From NCBI GenBank assembly GCA_007750655.1, contig CP036290.1, positions 3,720,001 through 3,784,000 on the forward strand: 64,000 nt of DNA. Direction: 5' to 3'. Position numbers and translations under genes: made by a program. Every line of letters starts with the position of its first letter. The stretch's first letter is position 1. The stretch comes from Rohdeia mirabilis (GTDB lineage Bacteria; Planctomycetota; UBA1135; GCA-002686595). A model generated the notes under the pieces. The model made no database searches. It was not told where the DNA came from and worked only from the letters and a program-made list of their open reading frames with translations. This document shows, piece after piece, positions 36,101 to 44,339 of the stretch.

Positions 36101-36411
36101 AACTCGCCGAGCGCCTGCTGACCCTGGCTGTTGCGGATCTGGATCGACGACGAGTTGATCGAGCCGAAGTCGACCGACGCGTTGAACACGAAGTCGATCG
36201 GGCGGTTGATCTTCCAGGAGTTGGTCGTTCCGCCGGGCATGCCAGCGACGTTGAGCAGCTGGAAGCCGGAGACTCCGGTGCCGCCGCTGCCGCTACCGCT
36301 GCTGCCGCTACCGCCTCCACAGGCCGCGAGGGACGCGGAAGCGAGGGCGAGGAACCCCAGGCGCGCCAGGGCGGCCTTCGGTCGGTTCGTGCGCGAGTTG
36401 GTCGAGTGCAT
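33160..36411 (-). CDS. Giant lipoprotein with Ig-like and Gly-rich regions (3)
   Basis: A 1083-aa exported lipoprotein with signal peptide and lipobox ASLAAC (Cys near 31), then a Gly/Ser linker. Ig-like regions follow (FVFNASVDFGSINSSSIQIR near 75-95, VILEFDQPVNPSATNISSDR near 240-260). After these comes the shared motif LEVKAGATLRFVGPNPVEIW near 440, leading directly into a glycine-rich region of about 350 residues (460-810). There, GG, GGGG and GGxGG blocks alternate with short strands such as GLMRISCLGLFFVGTSGLID. The C-terminal 270 residues are beta-rich and Asn/Thr-rich. The same layout as the 16472 lipoprotein shows that the two are paralogues. It is probably displayed on the cell surface. 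No enzymatic motif. Confidence 0.8.
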   Translation of the reverse strand: MHSTNSRTNRPKAALARLGFLALASASLAACGGGSGSSGSGSGGTGVSGFQLLNVAGMPGGTTNSWKINRPIDFVFNASVDFGSINSSSIQIRNSQGQQALGEFKLIDPSTVRFQPRCPTEPDLSDSGLAVGESYAVLILGSDGGGGIAVRSAGGSSLGASQQRTFITPSSTSPEEIFFDTVPAPPRVLVAQPLPGQVPAMNLSRIEIGNGDVEPFVLVGTTPTVIDDLPLNLYSGGDDRFSVILEFDQPVNPSATNISSDRLKLQFNRAGTSIWDPVPTDVTLVENCTELGARIRLDAVGILPKDALLRVEIDAAFEDIVGSQSTLSVNDFARFRTNAGTGIPAFASQPLVDELLETFDSTSFLDTEVLLDLPEADWGGGRLRASFEFPTRSNLSPGFDLILEPDELLVVNTSNGSITNSTPGGIGIDDQQSITDGVIYLRDLEVKAGATLRFVGPNPVEIWATGNVTVRGTIECKGDNAKDQDALSSVASIPGVNGNGGGGRGGTASPSNLIEPDEKGGDGFGPFNQPGVGGRGGESGYGNTTPGDTRRAGGGGGGRTTDDFGGTQGNTQGVNARPGNDGTTIAAGGGANTGALGAITGSSPPQGGDDGDSVLQNGIVSDNFWGLRRGGALGTGDVTIGEFSTPLPGSGGGAGGDSIKDTNYPGSFTQAKNMRAASGAGGGGLMRISCLGLFFVGTSGLIDVSGGIGGRGERRAGFDSGGVAGGSGGGSAGFLVLEASGGFDLRGNGANTLFRAVGGLGGGGENNTFGTTGTDNSGDAGGGNGGAGVIQLHVFDDDPDVGGWALLNIGTAANINSFGVPNPLVCFPTFGARSRVVSRAVPLGGATLDVSSSLPNGRLRYGFSELPSANSGDIPSTGQVVDAEAAVITATGVNVTVNDTTDQVTLRFPQAVADDVTRNMYLRNTQLLRQQGLSLSDGGSNQDDFTVASGTFTYGTTSEVTLQLEGAPDLSAYTGGSVTGSLVPRFYRVESDGTLDRMPNTAAITVEFQGLTADSNGAPDVENPAVDWTADPADMAAFNGPAGDSIDFFRFRVTFNNDADGSIGLSGDEELPSLDFLRLFFEF

Positions 36412-36481
36412 GATTGGACTGCTCGGTGAGTCGTGGATCGGTCGTGGATCGGTCGGTTCGACGATGCGAAGGGGCGGGCGA

Positions 36482-36511
36482 GCACGCCGCGCGGTCGAAC
36501 GCGCGGCGTGC
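36482..36511 (-). terminator. Terminator hairpin between giant lipoprotein genes
   Basis: A perfect 12-bp stem GCACGCCGCGCG / CGCGCGGCGTGC with a 6-nt loop, 15 bp after the stop of the 36527 gene. The 33160 gene therefore probably has its own promoter in 36412-36481. Confidence 0.8.
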
Positions 36512-36526
36512 CGTTTCGCCCAGCGA

Positions 36527-39500
36527 TCAGAACTGGTAGGCGACGCCGAAGGAGTCGAGGACCGGTGCGAGTCGCGAGGACAGGTTGTTGACGAAGGTGA
36601 AGCGGACCTGGACGTAGCGACTTCCGTCCACGTCGTTCAGATCGCTGCTCCAGTTCGGCGAGTCGAACGTGAAGATCGAGTAGTTCGTCGACCCGCAGTT
36701 TGCGCCCGTCGTGAAGCCGTCTCCGGGCGGTACCTCGTCGCCGTAGGCGTCCAGGTTCGACGCGTCGAGGATGCGGCCGGGGTCGCCGGTGAGCGGGATC
36801 GGCGTGTCGTGTCCGCGGTAGGCGAGTTCGACACTGGTTCCCAGCGGCTGGTTGGCGGCCGAGGGTTCGAGGGTCACGGCCCGGTAGTTCGGGTCCGAGA
36901 TACCGTTGGCGTCGATCGGCACCGTGTGGGCCCGACTGAGACGGACCACGAAGTCGACCTGGCCGTAGTACACGGTGTTGTCGAGACCCGGGGTCGTCGA
37001 CCCGAGCGGTGCGCCCGCGAGCGGGTTGCCGTTGAAGCCGCCGGTCGGTGAGGTCTGGGTGTCCGGGTTCTTGACCACGGCGGCGTCCTGGGTGTTGTAG
37101 CCACCGGTGGAGAAGGCGCGGTGGAACGGGTTCCGGGAAGAGCCGCTCGAGATCGAGATGCCGAAGTTGATCAGCGCCAGGGTCTCGGTCGGGTACGTCC
37201 GGTACTCCATCAGGATCGGGAGGCCGGTCGTCGGAACGCCGCGGTCGGTGCCACCGCCGTAGATGCTGCCCCAGCACTGGGGCAGGTTGAGGTTCGCGAC
37301 TTCCTGCTTCAGCGGAACGCCCGCGCCCTTGGTCTGGCCGGTGGGCGCAAGAGCTCCACGCTCGGTGATCGCTGCGTCGCGCCAGGTGAACGTCGTGCGC
37401 TCACCCTCGGAGATGCCGCGGTTCATCGGCATCCGCAGGAGCGGGGTCCCGGTCTCCGCGGTGAACAGCTCCGAGCTCGCGACCGTGAAGCCGCTCTCGC
37501 GCGGGTGGACCTCCTGGGGCGTCGCGCCGGGGATCGTGAGGTACGTCTCGGCGAAGGACGAATTGTTCTTGTAGCCGGACAGCGGCTCCTCCGGGAAGCC
37601 GGTGAGCTGATCCTGGAACTCGTCGGGGACGCAACAACCGTGCGCGATCCCCATGAAGAACTCGGGGTAGAAGGCCGACACGATCTGGCCGCCCACCGGG
37701 CTCAGGTAGGTGAACTCGATGTCGATGTTCGTGAACTCGCGGTCCTTCGCACTCATGGTGAGTCCGAGATCCGCGTAGCGCCACAGGGCGTGGAGGCGAC
37801 TGCCGAGGTTCGACAAGGGCGTCTGGACCCCTGCCACGGCCGGCAGGTTCATGAGCGCGACGATCGGCTGGTTGACGTCGATGGTGCGCGAGAAGTTCGA
37901 CACCGGACGCGGCAGCAGCGTTCCGTTGAGCTGGTCCTGGTTGAACTGCCCGTCGATGTCGGAACGGCCGTTGCCCGTCTCGTCGAGCATGTCGTCCTCG
38001 AAGCGGAAGACGTAGCCGCCGTTCGCGACCGTCGCGACCGAGTCGTCGATCACGTCGAACTCCACGTTCTCGATGACGTCGCCGAGCGGGTTTCCGAACA
38101 GGTCGCGCAGACCGCCGTCCACGCTCGAGGTGACCCCGAGGTGGTAGGTGAGGTTGGCATCGACACCCGCGTCGACGGTGCCGAGGGACCCCTGCGGCTG
38201 GTTCGAGAAGGGCAGCAGCGGCTGGAACCGGAACTCGCGCAGGTCGGGCGCGAACGACACCGAACCGATGACGTAGTCGTAGGCGTTGAAGGGCGTCGCC
38301 GAGGCCGGGACGCGCGTGACCTGGAAGCTGCTGAATGCGCCGAAGCTCGCCGGGTCCATGGGCTCCGAGAAGCGCAGGGTGATCTGGGCGTTGTTCGGGA
38401 CCTCCGAGGCCGGAGCGACACCAGCGCCCGGCGAGAAGGCCGCGAAGCAGCTCGACTGGCCGGTCATGGAGGCGGGACGCCACGGGAACTGCATCACGCT
38501 CGTGCCGATGACGTCGTTCTCGAGGAAGTCGAAGACGTCCTGGGGATCGGTCGGGTCGAAGGTCGAGCTGGCCTCTGGGAGGAAGCTCGCGAGGCGCGGG
38601 ATCTCGACGCGCAGGGTGGAGACCGAGTTGACGCCGCCACCGGGGAGCGGGCTCGGCGGGTCGGTGACGATGTTCGTCGTTCCGATCACGTTCGCGTAGA
38701 GCGTGTTCGAGAACTGGATGACGTCCTCACCGGCCACCGGCAGGACGCCACAGGTCGGCGTCAGGAAGGCGTAGTCGATGTCCCAGACGTAGCCGTATTC
38801 CGCGTCACCCACGCCGACTCCGGCGGGCGGAACGGCGGCCGTGACGACCACGCCCTGGCTGGCGAGCAGGCGCGGGCGGGTCGCGTCGAACAGGAAGCCG
38901 TTGTCCGGGTCGGCGACGGTGCCCGTGCGCATGGCGCGGACGACGTCGTTCGACGGCGAGGACGCGACCGGTCCGTTGCCCACGTTGAACAGCGGCTTGC
39001 CGTTCAGGTTCGTCAGGCGGCGGAACTGACCCGTCGACGACGCCACGGTCGTCGGGAACAGGATCGCCACGTTGGCCGCGCTCTGGGAGTCCGCGGTCGG
39101 CAGTCCGAGACTGTTGAGCGGGAGCGAGCCGACGTCGCCGCCGAGCTCGAACGCGCTGATGGTCGTGTCGATGATCAAGCGCGTGCTGACGAACTCACCG
39201 CTGGCCGGATCGATACCACCGTGGTTCGGGTCTGCCAGCAGACGCGCGTCGAAGGCCTCGGTGGGCGGCGATCCGGTGAGGATCTTGACCGTGTCGTTGA
39301 GGATGATCGACTCCTCGTCGAGCATGTCGTCGAAGTGGACGACGATGGCGCCGTTGCGGGGGATACGCGACAGGGACCCGATGTCCGAGACCCCCGAGAA
39401 GCTGATCTGGTTGACGCCCGACGCCGCGACCTGCAGTGCGAGGTCGAAGTTGTCCTCGCCGTCGAGCGGGTCGTTCGTCGACTTGACGTTGAACGTCTCC

Positions 39501-39904
39501 TGACCCGTGACGGGGTTCTGGGAGTACTCGTAGTCGACGGTCGTCGATCCCAGGGACGAGCTGATGGCGAGCGTCCCCTCACCGTTGCTGTCCCCCACCA
39601 GGCCCGGATCGATCACGAAGTCGCGGTAGATCACGTCACCACTCGCGTCGGTGACGTTGACCAGGCGGCCCCAGTACATCTCGACCATGCGCAGGCCCTG
39701 CTTCTGGCCGGATCCGTGCGCGTCGATGATGTAGAACTCGTCGGTCGTACCAGGCTTCTGGTTCTGCGTGCCGAGCTGGGAGAGGTCCTGGTCCACCGTC
39801 AGGGGCGGCTTGGGGCCTCGACCGCCACATGCGGACAGGAGGAGTCCCGAAGCCACCGCGAAGGCGGTGAAGCGGACGGCGTGGGTCGACGTGGACTGCG
39901 TCAT
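36527..39904 (-). CDS. Giant Ig-like lipoprotein (4), no Gly-rich region
   Basis: A 1125-aa exported protein. The signal peptide ends in the lipobox LLLSAC (Cys near 26). The mature part consists of Ig-like/Big_5-type beta domains, for example GAIVVHFDDMLDEESI near 185, ITLRFSEPMDPASFGAFSSF near 506-525, and GGLRDLFGNPLGD near 597. It is followed by a C-terminal half that is also beta-rich. There are few cysteines and no glycine-rich insert, which distinguishes it from the 16472 and 33160 lipoproteins. It is the first gene of a minus-strand lipoprotein series and is followed by its own terminator. Function unknown; a surface or outer-membrane structural role is inferred from the lipobox and domain type. 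Confidence 0.8.
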   Translation of the reverse strand: MTQSTSTHAVRFTAFAVASGLLLSACGGRGPKPPLTVDQDLSQLGTQNQKPGTTDEFYIIDAHGSGQKQGLRMVEMYWGRLVNVTDASGDVIYRDFVIDPGLVGDSNGEGTLAISSSLGSTTVDYEYSQNPVTGQETFNVKSTNDPLDGEDNFDLALQVAASGVNQISFSGVSDIGSLSRIPRNGAIVVHFDDMLDEESIILNDTVKILTGSPPTEAFDARLLADPNHGGIDPASGEFVSTRLIIDTTISAFELGGDVGSLPLNSLGLPTADSQSAANVAILFPTTVASSTGQFRRLTNLNGKPLFNVGNGPVASSPSNDVVRAMRTGTVADPDNGFLFDATRPRLLASQGVVVTAAVPPAGVGVGDAEYGYVWDIDYAFLTPTCGVLPVAGEDVIQFSNTLYANVIGTTNIVTDPPSPLPGGGVNSVSTLRVEIPRLASFLPEASSTFDPTDPQDVFDFLENDVIGTSVMQFPWRPASMTGQSSCFAAFSPGAGVAPASEVPNNAQITLRFSEPMDPASFGAFSSFQVTRVPASATPFNAYDYVIGSVSFAPDLREFRFQPLLPFSNQPQGSLGTVDAGVDANLTYHLGVTSSVDGGLRDLFGNPLGDVIENVEFDVIDDSVATVANGGYVFRFEDDMLDETGNGRSDIDGQFNQDQLNGTLLPRPVSNFSRTIDVNQPIVALMNLPAVAGVQTPLSNLGSRLHALWRYADLGLTMSAKDREFTNIDIEFTYLSPVGGQIVSAFYPEFFMGIAHGCCVPDEFQDQLTGFPEEPLSGYKNNSSFAETYLTIPGATPQEVHPRESGFTVASSELFTAETGTPLLRMPMNRGISEGERTTFTWRDAAITERGALAPTGQTKGAGVPLKQEVANLNLPQCWGSIYGGGTDRGVPTTGLPILMEYRTYPTETLALINFGISISSGSSRNPFHRAFSTGGYNTQDAAVVKNPDTQTSPTGGFNGNPLAGAPLGSTTPGLDNTVYYGQVDFVVRLSRAHTVPIDANGISDPNYRAVTLEPSAANQPLGTSVELAYRGHDTPIPLTGDPGRILDASNLDAYGDEVPPGDGFTTGANCGSTNYSIFTFDSPNWSSDLNDVDGSRYVQVRFTFVNNLSSRLAPVLDSFGVAYQF

Positions 39905-40567
39905 GGTGATCCGCGGGTGGAGCCCGCGTGGATGGGAAGCCTCTTGGGGTCGGTCGAGCGCGCGAGAGGTCGTGCGGTCGACCAGGGGAACCTCGAGGGT
40001 CCCGGCTGGCGGTCGGCGCTCGGGCCGACGACGGACGTGACGAGAGTTGGACGGTCGGTCACCCCGGGTCCCCGGTCGGCGCGGGGGAACGCGCCGAGCG
40101 GGTCCGTCGCCACCGCCCGGAGGGGTCGGCGGCGTGGGTGGCCGGCATTCTCCGGCCCAGCGCCCGAGGGATCAAGCGAAGGGCCGAGGATGCGACAGGG
40201 ACCGAGCACGGTCCGCGCCCGATGGGGCGGGCGGAACGGTCCGCCCCCTGCCCAACAACAAGCGTACCGCGCCCGCCCGCCCGTCACCGTTCGGGTGGCC
40301 GGACGGTCATCGACCTGGGTTCGATCGGCCAGCAGGCCTCTGGAAGCCGCTCGGAGGCCGATCCTCGGCGCCGATCCGCGCCGGGACCCTGGGCCCCACG
40401 CTGCCGGTCCACGAGGCCCCTGTGCGAATCCGCCCACCGCTGGTCGAGGGGGCGTGCGCTCCCCGCGAGGGAGTGCCCGGAGTGAAGATTCGGGGTTGGG
40501 CCACCCCGGACGGGCCCCGGACTGGCCCCGAGGAGCCCGCCCCCGCCGGTCCCGGCCCCCGATCCGC
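39905..40567. other. Intergenic region downstream of pyrB
   Basis: 663 bp with no credible gene. It should hold the promoter of the 36527 lipoprotein and the pyrB terminator. A stem GATCGGCC/GGCCGATC (40323-40363) with a long loop is visible, and the GC-rich stretch near 40500-40560 is partly self-complementary; neither is a clear terminator. Confidence 0.45.
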
Positions 40568-41923
40568 TCAGCGCCGGGTGAAGCCGCGCTCGTGCGCCTC
40601 GCGCTCGTCGCCGAGGAAGACCAGGTCCTCCACGTCGAGCGACTCGGCCCAGTCGCTGGAGCGCGCGTCGAACTGGCGCTCGGTGCGACTCCCCACCCAA
40701 GGAGAGGCGAGTTCCTGGGCGCAGTAGGCGCAGGCGGCGCGCAGGGGATGGCGCCCGCGCAGGCGGAACGCCGGCTGCACGTGGCGCGCTTCGGTGTGCG
40801 TGATGCACGTCGTGTTCGGACAGGGGCTCGGCCCCGCCGGTTGGTCGTGGAACACGCTGCTCGCGGTCGGGACGGGGCGCGCGCCCGGCAGGTCGATCGC
40901 ACCGAGGAGGTACGCACCGATCGCCATGCGGATCGGAACACCGCGCGCCGCCTGCTTGAAGTACACGCCGCGCGGATCGCCGTCGACCGAAGCGTCGATC
41001 TCGTCGCGCCGCGGGAGTGGATGCATCACCAGCGCGTCGCGCAACGGTTCGAGTGCCATCGTCTCCGCACCGACGCGCATGTAGCGCTCCGCACTCTCGC
41101 CGTGGTGGCGTTCGGTCTGCGGGCGCGTCATGTAGAGCGCGTCCACCCGCCCCACCTCGAGCGCGGAGAGTTCGGTGAACAGCGACAGCTGGTGCGGCTT
41201 GTTCGGCGTCAGGTACATCGCGTCCGACTCACCCGCGAGGTCGCCGAGTTGGCGCGCGTCGGCGCGAATCGGTTCGGTGCCGTACTCCTCGTGCAGGCGA
41301 CGCAGCACGTAATCGGGCAGTTCGAGCCCCGGGTGCGGCACGCACACGATGTTCGCGCGGAAGCGAGCGAGTGCGAAGATGAACGAGTGGATCGTGCGGC
41401 TGTAGCGCAGGTCCCCGGCGAGCACGACGTCGAGACCTTCGAGTCGCCCGCGCTCGATCCACAGGGTGTACAGGTCGCACAAGGTCTGCGTGGGATGCTC
41501 GTGGCTCCCGTCGCCCGCGTTGACCACGGGGACGGTCGCGTAGCGCGCCGCGAGTCGCGCCGCGCCCTCGCTCGGGTGGCGCAGCACGATCATGTCCGCA
41601 TAGCCCGAGACGACGCGCACGGTGTCCGCCAGGGACTCGCCCTTCTGGGCGCTCATGCTCTTCATCTCGGCCGCGGTCAGCACGCCACCGCCGAGTCGCA
41701 GCATCGCCGACTCGAACGACAGGCGCGTGCGCGTCGAGGCCTCGTAGAACAGGCTCGCCGAGATGGACCCCGGGCACAGGTGCGCGTGCGCACGCAGGTC
41801 GACGGAGAAGGCCTTGGCCGCCTCGAACAGCCCGATGATCTCGTCGTTCCCGAAGTCGTCGATCGAGACCAGGTTGCGGATCGAGGCGGGATGCTGACGG
41901 GAGTCGGACGCGACCTTGCTCAT
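40568..41923 (-). CDS. pyrB: Aspartate carbamoyltransferase fused to PyrI-like zinc domain
   Basis: A 451-aa protein starting at the ATG at 41923. Residues 1-345 are a full catalytic chain, which condenses carbamoyl phosphate and aspartate in pyrimidine synthesis: STRTR (63-67, carbamoyl-phosphate loop), SAQKGES (91-97), HPTQTLCD (143-150), the TRPQTER loop (266-272) and HPLPRRDE (301-308). After a short linker, residues 367-405 contain Cys368, Cys373, Cys398 and Cys401 in the context CPNTTCITHTEA...CAYCAQE. This matches the zinc-binding domain of the regulatory chain PyrI (CPNSNCISH...CKYCEKE in E. coli, from memory). The nucleotide-binding half of PyrI is absent. The last 45 residues are unassigned. 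It lies 109 bp after the MnmE-like gene. Confidence 0.95.
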   Translation of the reverse strand: MSKVASDSRQHPASIRNLVSIDDFGNDEIIGLFEAAKAFSVDLRAHAHLCPGSISASLFYEASTRTRLSFESAMLRLGGGVLTAAEMKSMSAQKGESLADTVRVVSGYADMIVLRHPSEGAARLAARYATVPVVNAGDGSHEHPTQTLCDLYTLWIERGRLEGLDVVLAGDLRYSRTIHSFIFALARFRANIVCVPHPGLELPDYVLRRLHEEYGTEPIRADARQLGDLAGESDAMYLTPNKPHQLSLFTELSALEVGRVDALYMTRPQTERHHGESAERYMRVGAETMALEPLRDALVMHPLPRRDEIDASVDGDPRGVYFKQAARGVPIRMAIGAYLLGAIDLPGARPVPTASSVFHDQPAGPSPCPNTTCITHTEARHVQPAFRLRGRHPLRAACAYCAQELASPWVGSRTERQFDARSSDWAESLDVEDLVFLGDEREAHERGFTRR

Positions 41924-42032
41924 GAACGCGGAGGTTCGCACACCGCAGGACGGCCTGGAAGAGAGCGGGCGCCAAAGGTGCGGCGCGCGTCGCGCAGGCC
42001 GGACGCCGCGCACGCCCGATCCGCTCACGCCG

Positions 42033-43280
42033 TCAGCCGCCGGCGCGATCCTGGCTCCGCGCGCCGGGCGGTGCGAACGCCCCGGCGGCCGCGGCGGCGC
42101 GGACACCGGCGTCCCCGTCCGCGAGCGCGCGTTCGAGCGCAGCGAGCAGTTCCGCGTCGAACGGGACCGGTTCCCCGGGTCGCCAGGGATCCGAGTCGAC
42201 CCCCAGAGCCGACCGGATCGCGCACCAGACGGTGGCGCGAGCGGCGTCGGGATCGGTCGCGGCGCTGAGGCGGGCGGTGCCGGGCGCGAGCGACACCGGC
42301 GCGAGGTCCGAGCGCGTGATCAGCTCGGCCGCGAGCGTCGGGCCGCCGTCCAGGTCGTCGTCCGGGTCGTCGTCGCCCTGCGCGGCATGCGGGTCTTCGT
42401 CCGCCGGCCGGCACCACAGCACGAGGTCGGCGCCGCGAGCGAGGGCGCGCCCGAGGCGTTGCCCGGCCACCTCGAGCAGCGGCGCGGTGTCCGGCTCGAG
42501 CGCCGCGGCGCCCGCGGACCCGCCGCCCGCGCCCCCCTCCCCTTCCGGAACGACACCGGCGCGCCGGCCCGCGGTGTCCACCAACTCGACGACGAGGTCG
42601 CCGTCGCGTGCCACGTCCCGCACCGCGTCGCGCGTCGTGCCAGGCCGGTCGCTGGCGAGGGCGCGCTCGCGTCCGACCAGCAGGTTGAAGAGCGTCGACT
42701 TGCCGGCGTTGACGGGACCCGCGAGCACGACGACGGGCGGAGCGAGGAAGGGCCGAGCGCGCTGGCCCGCGGCGACGAGTCGGCGCGCGCGATCGGCCGG
42801 CGCGGCGCCCGTCACCAACGCGTCGAGCGCGCGATCGAGCGCCCCTTCGGACTGGTCCAGCAGGAGTCGCGCGCCGGCTCGGGAGAGCGCGCGCGGAAGG
42901 AGGTCGCGCGCCGCGTCGGCCCACGTGATGGGCACGCCCGACGGACGGGCCGAAGCCGCCGGCGCGGAGCCTGTGTGCACACGCGCCGCGACCTCGGTCG
43001 CGAACAGCGCGCGCCGAACGCGCGCGACGACGGCCGGACTGCCGTGCAGGTGGAGTTCGATCGCGCCGCTTCGGCGCACGACCACGAGCCCTTCGTCGAG
43101 CAGCTCGTCCGCTTCGACGAGGCGCGCGAGTCGCACGCGACCCGGCGCGGGAAGTTCGCGCACGAGCAGGCGCTCGACCGCCGCGCGCGCGTTCGCCCCG
43201 GAGACTTCGAGGACGGCCACACCGCCGGGTGCTGCAGCGGTCAGTTCGCGCACCGAGAGGTCCGAGGTCCGCGCCTTCAT
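42033..43280 (-). CDS. Divergent MnmE/TrmE-like GTPase
   Basis: A 415-aa protein. The N-terminal 120 residues resemble the MnmE tetrahydrofolate-binding domain in pattern (GGVAVLEVSGANA, GAIELHLHGSPAV). A helical section follows, then a G domain: P-loop GPVNAGKST (188-196), the TrmE-type switch region ASDRPGTTRDAV (209-220), DTAG (235-238) and a G4 candidate ITRSDLA near 328. MnmE modifies the wobble uridine of certain tRNAs. This protein is shorter than usual, with a 60-residue low-complexity insert in the G domain, and it ends without the C-terminal Cys-Ile-Gly-Lys motif that MnmE needs for catalysis. It may be a specialised paralogue. The start overlaps the coaX stop (ATGA). Confidence 0.78.
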   Translation of the reverse strand: MKARTSDLSVRELTAAAPGGVAVLEVSGANARAAVERLLVRELPAPGRVRLARLVEADELLDEGLVVVRRSGAIELHLHGSPAVVARVRRALFATEVAARVHTGSAPAASARPSGVPITWADAARDLLPRALSRAGARLLLDQSEGALDRALDALVTGAAPADRARRLVAAGQRARPFLAPPVVVLAGPVNAGKSTLFNLLVGRERALASDRPGTTRDAVRDVARDGDLVVELVDTAGRRAGVVPEGEGGAGGGSAGAAALEPDTAPLLEVAGQRLGRALARGADLVLWCRPADEDPHAAQGDDDPDDDLDGGPTLAAELITRSDLAPVSLAPGTARLSAATDPDAARATVWCAIRSALGVDSDPWRPGEPVPFDAELLAALERALADGDAGVRAAAAAGAFAPPGARSQDRAGG

Positions 43281-44101
43281 CGAACACCGGCGCGCGCGTG
43301 CGCGGCCAGGAGCCCGAGGTGCACGAGCCAGGGTTCGTGACGCGCCGCCGGTCCGACGGCGCAGGGCTCGGCGAGCAGGAGCACGGCCGCTCCGCCCGTG
43401 ACGAGGCGCGGCGCCTGGACGTCGAGCTGCGCTTGGGTGTGGACCAGTTCGACCAGTTCACGGACGGCGCCGCGCACGCCGTGCACCACGCCGGCGCGCA
43501 GGGCCTCCGCACTCTCGCGGCCGAGGGCGGGCACGCTCGAGGGGTCGCGGCGCACGTCGACCTCGAACAGGCCCGCGCCGCCGGCACCGAGCGCGCGCGC
43601 GGCGAGGTCCGGCCCGAGGGCGATCGCCCCGCCCGCGAAGGCGGCGACTCCAGAACGCGGACCCGAGGCGACGACGACGGCGTCGACGGTGACGGCGGTC
43701 CCGGCGTCGACGACCAGGCACGGTGAACCGGTCCGTTCGAAGGCGCCGCGGGCGGCCCACAGTCGATCGGCACCGATCGTGTGCACCGCGCGGCACGCGG
43801 ACAGGTCGAGCCCGTGGGGTGCGGTCACATCGCGAACCGACGCGGCCGCGAGCAGCGCGGCGAGTCGATCGGCGCGCGCGGGACCGCCGACGTTGGAGAC
43901 GAGCGCGCAGGTCGCCTCCGCGAGCAGCTCGGACAGTCGCGCGTCGAAGTCGGCCGCGCCCCACTCGAGACGTAGGCTGCGCGCGGGTTCGGGCGCGGAC
44001 GCGGTCGGCGCCGCACCAAAGGCCGCGACGGCCGCCTCGGGCCACAGCGCCGCCTTCAGCGCGCCGTTGCCGGCATCGAGCGTGAGGAGGCGCGCGTCCA
44101 T
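43277..44101 (-). CDS. coaX: Type III pantothenate kinase
   Basis: A 274-aa CoaX, which phosphorylates pantothenate as the first step of coenzyme A synthesis. The ATG at 44101 starts MDARLLTLDAGNGALK, putting the ASKHA phosphate-1 Asp at the right distance; a GTG at 44134 would add 11 polar residues. Further motifs are TIGADRLWAARGAFE near 106, LVVDAGTAVTVDAV near 128 and FAGGAIALGPDLAARAL near 155. The first motif usually reads DIGNT; here it is DAGNG. It is translationally coupled to the MnmE-like gene by a 4-bp overlap. 238 bp upstream, between this gene and the PDZ protein gene, show nothing notable. Confidence 0.9.
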   Translation of the reverse strand: MDARLLTLDAGNGALKAALWPEAAVAAFGAAPTASAPEPARSLRLEWGAADFDARLSELLAEATCALVSNVGGPARADRLAALLAAASVRDVTAPHGLDLSACRAVHTIGADRLWAARGAFERTGSPCLVVDAGTAVTVDAVVVASGPRSGVAAFAGGAIALGPDLAARALGAGGAGLFEVDVRRDPSSVPALGRESAEALRAGVVHGVRGAVRELVELVHTQAQLDVQAPRLVTGGAAVLLLAEPCAVGPAARHEPWLVHLGLLAAHARAGVR

Positions 44102-44339
44102 CTGGTTCTCGTCGTCCGTCGATCGAGCGTTCACGTGCCCGCGGTCCGGGTGACGCCTGGCCGCTCACCCACCGTGTTCACGCTCGGACCGCCGAAGTGC
44201 ACCCGGGCGTTCCGGATGCGGCGCGAGACGTCGTTCGACGTGCGCCCGAGTGGGTGCGAGCGACGGTCCAGGACTCGTCGCTCAGAAGTGGTCGCGGCGA
44301 CCGGATCCACGGGACCCGGCCACGCGCGCGGGCGCCCGC

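Noticed and set aside
40323-40363. Relationship of the 40.3-kb stem-loop to the MITE interior at 8.3 kb
   Set aside because: A short GAGCGGCTTCC-like similarity exists, but the terminal repeats are absent and the match is too short in GC-rich DNA.
37121-42268. Plus-strand open frame of about 1715 codons
   Set aside because: Antisense to the giant lipoprotein, pyrB and part of the MnmE-like gene; composition is that of a shadow frame.
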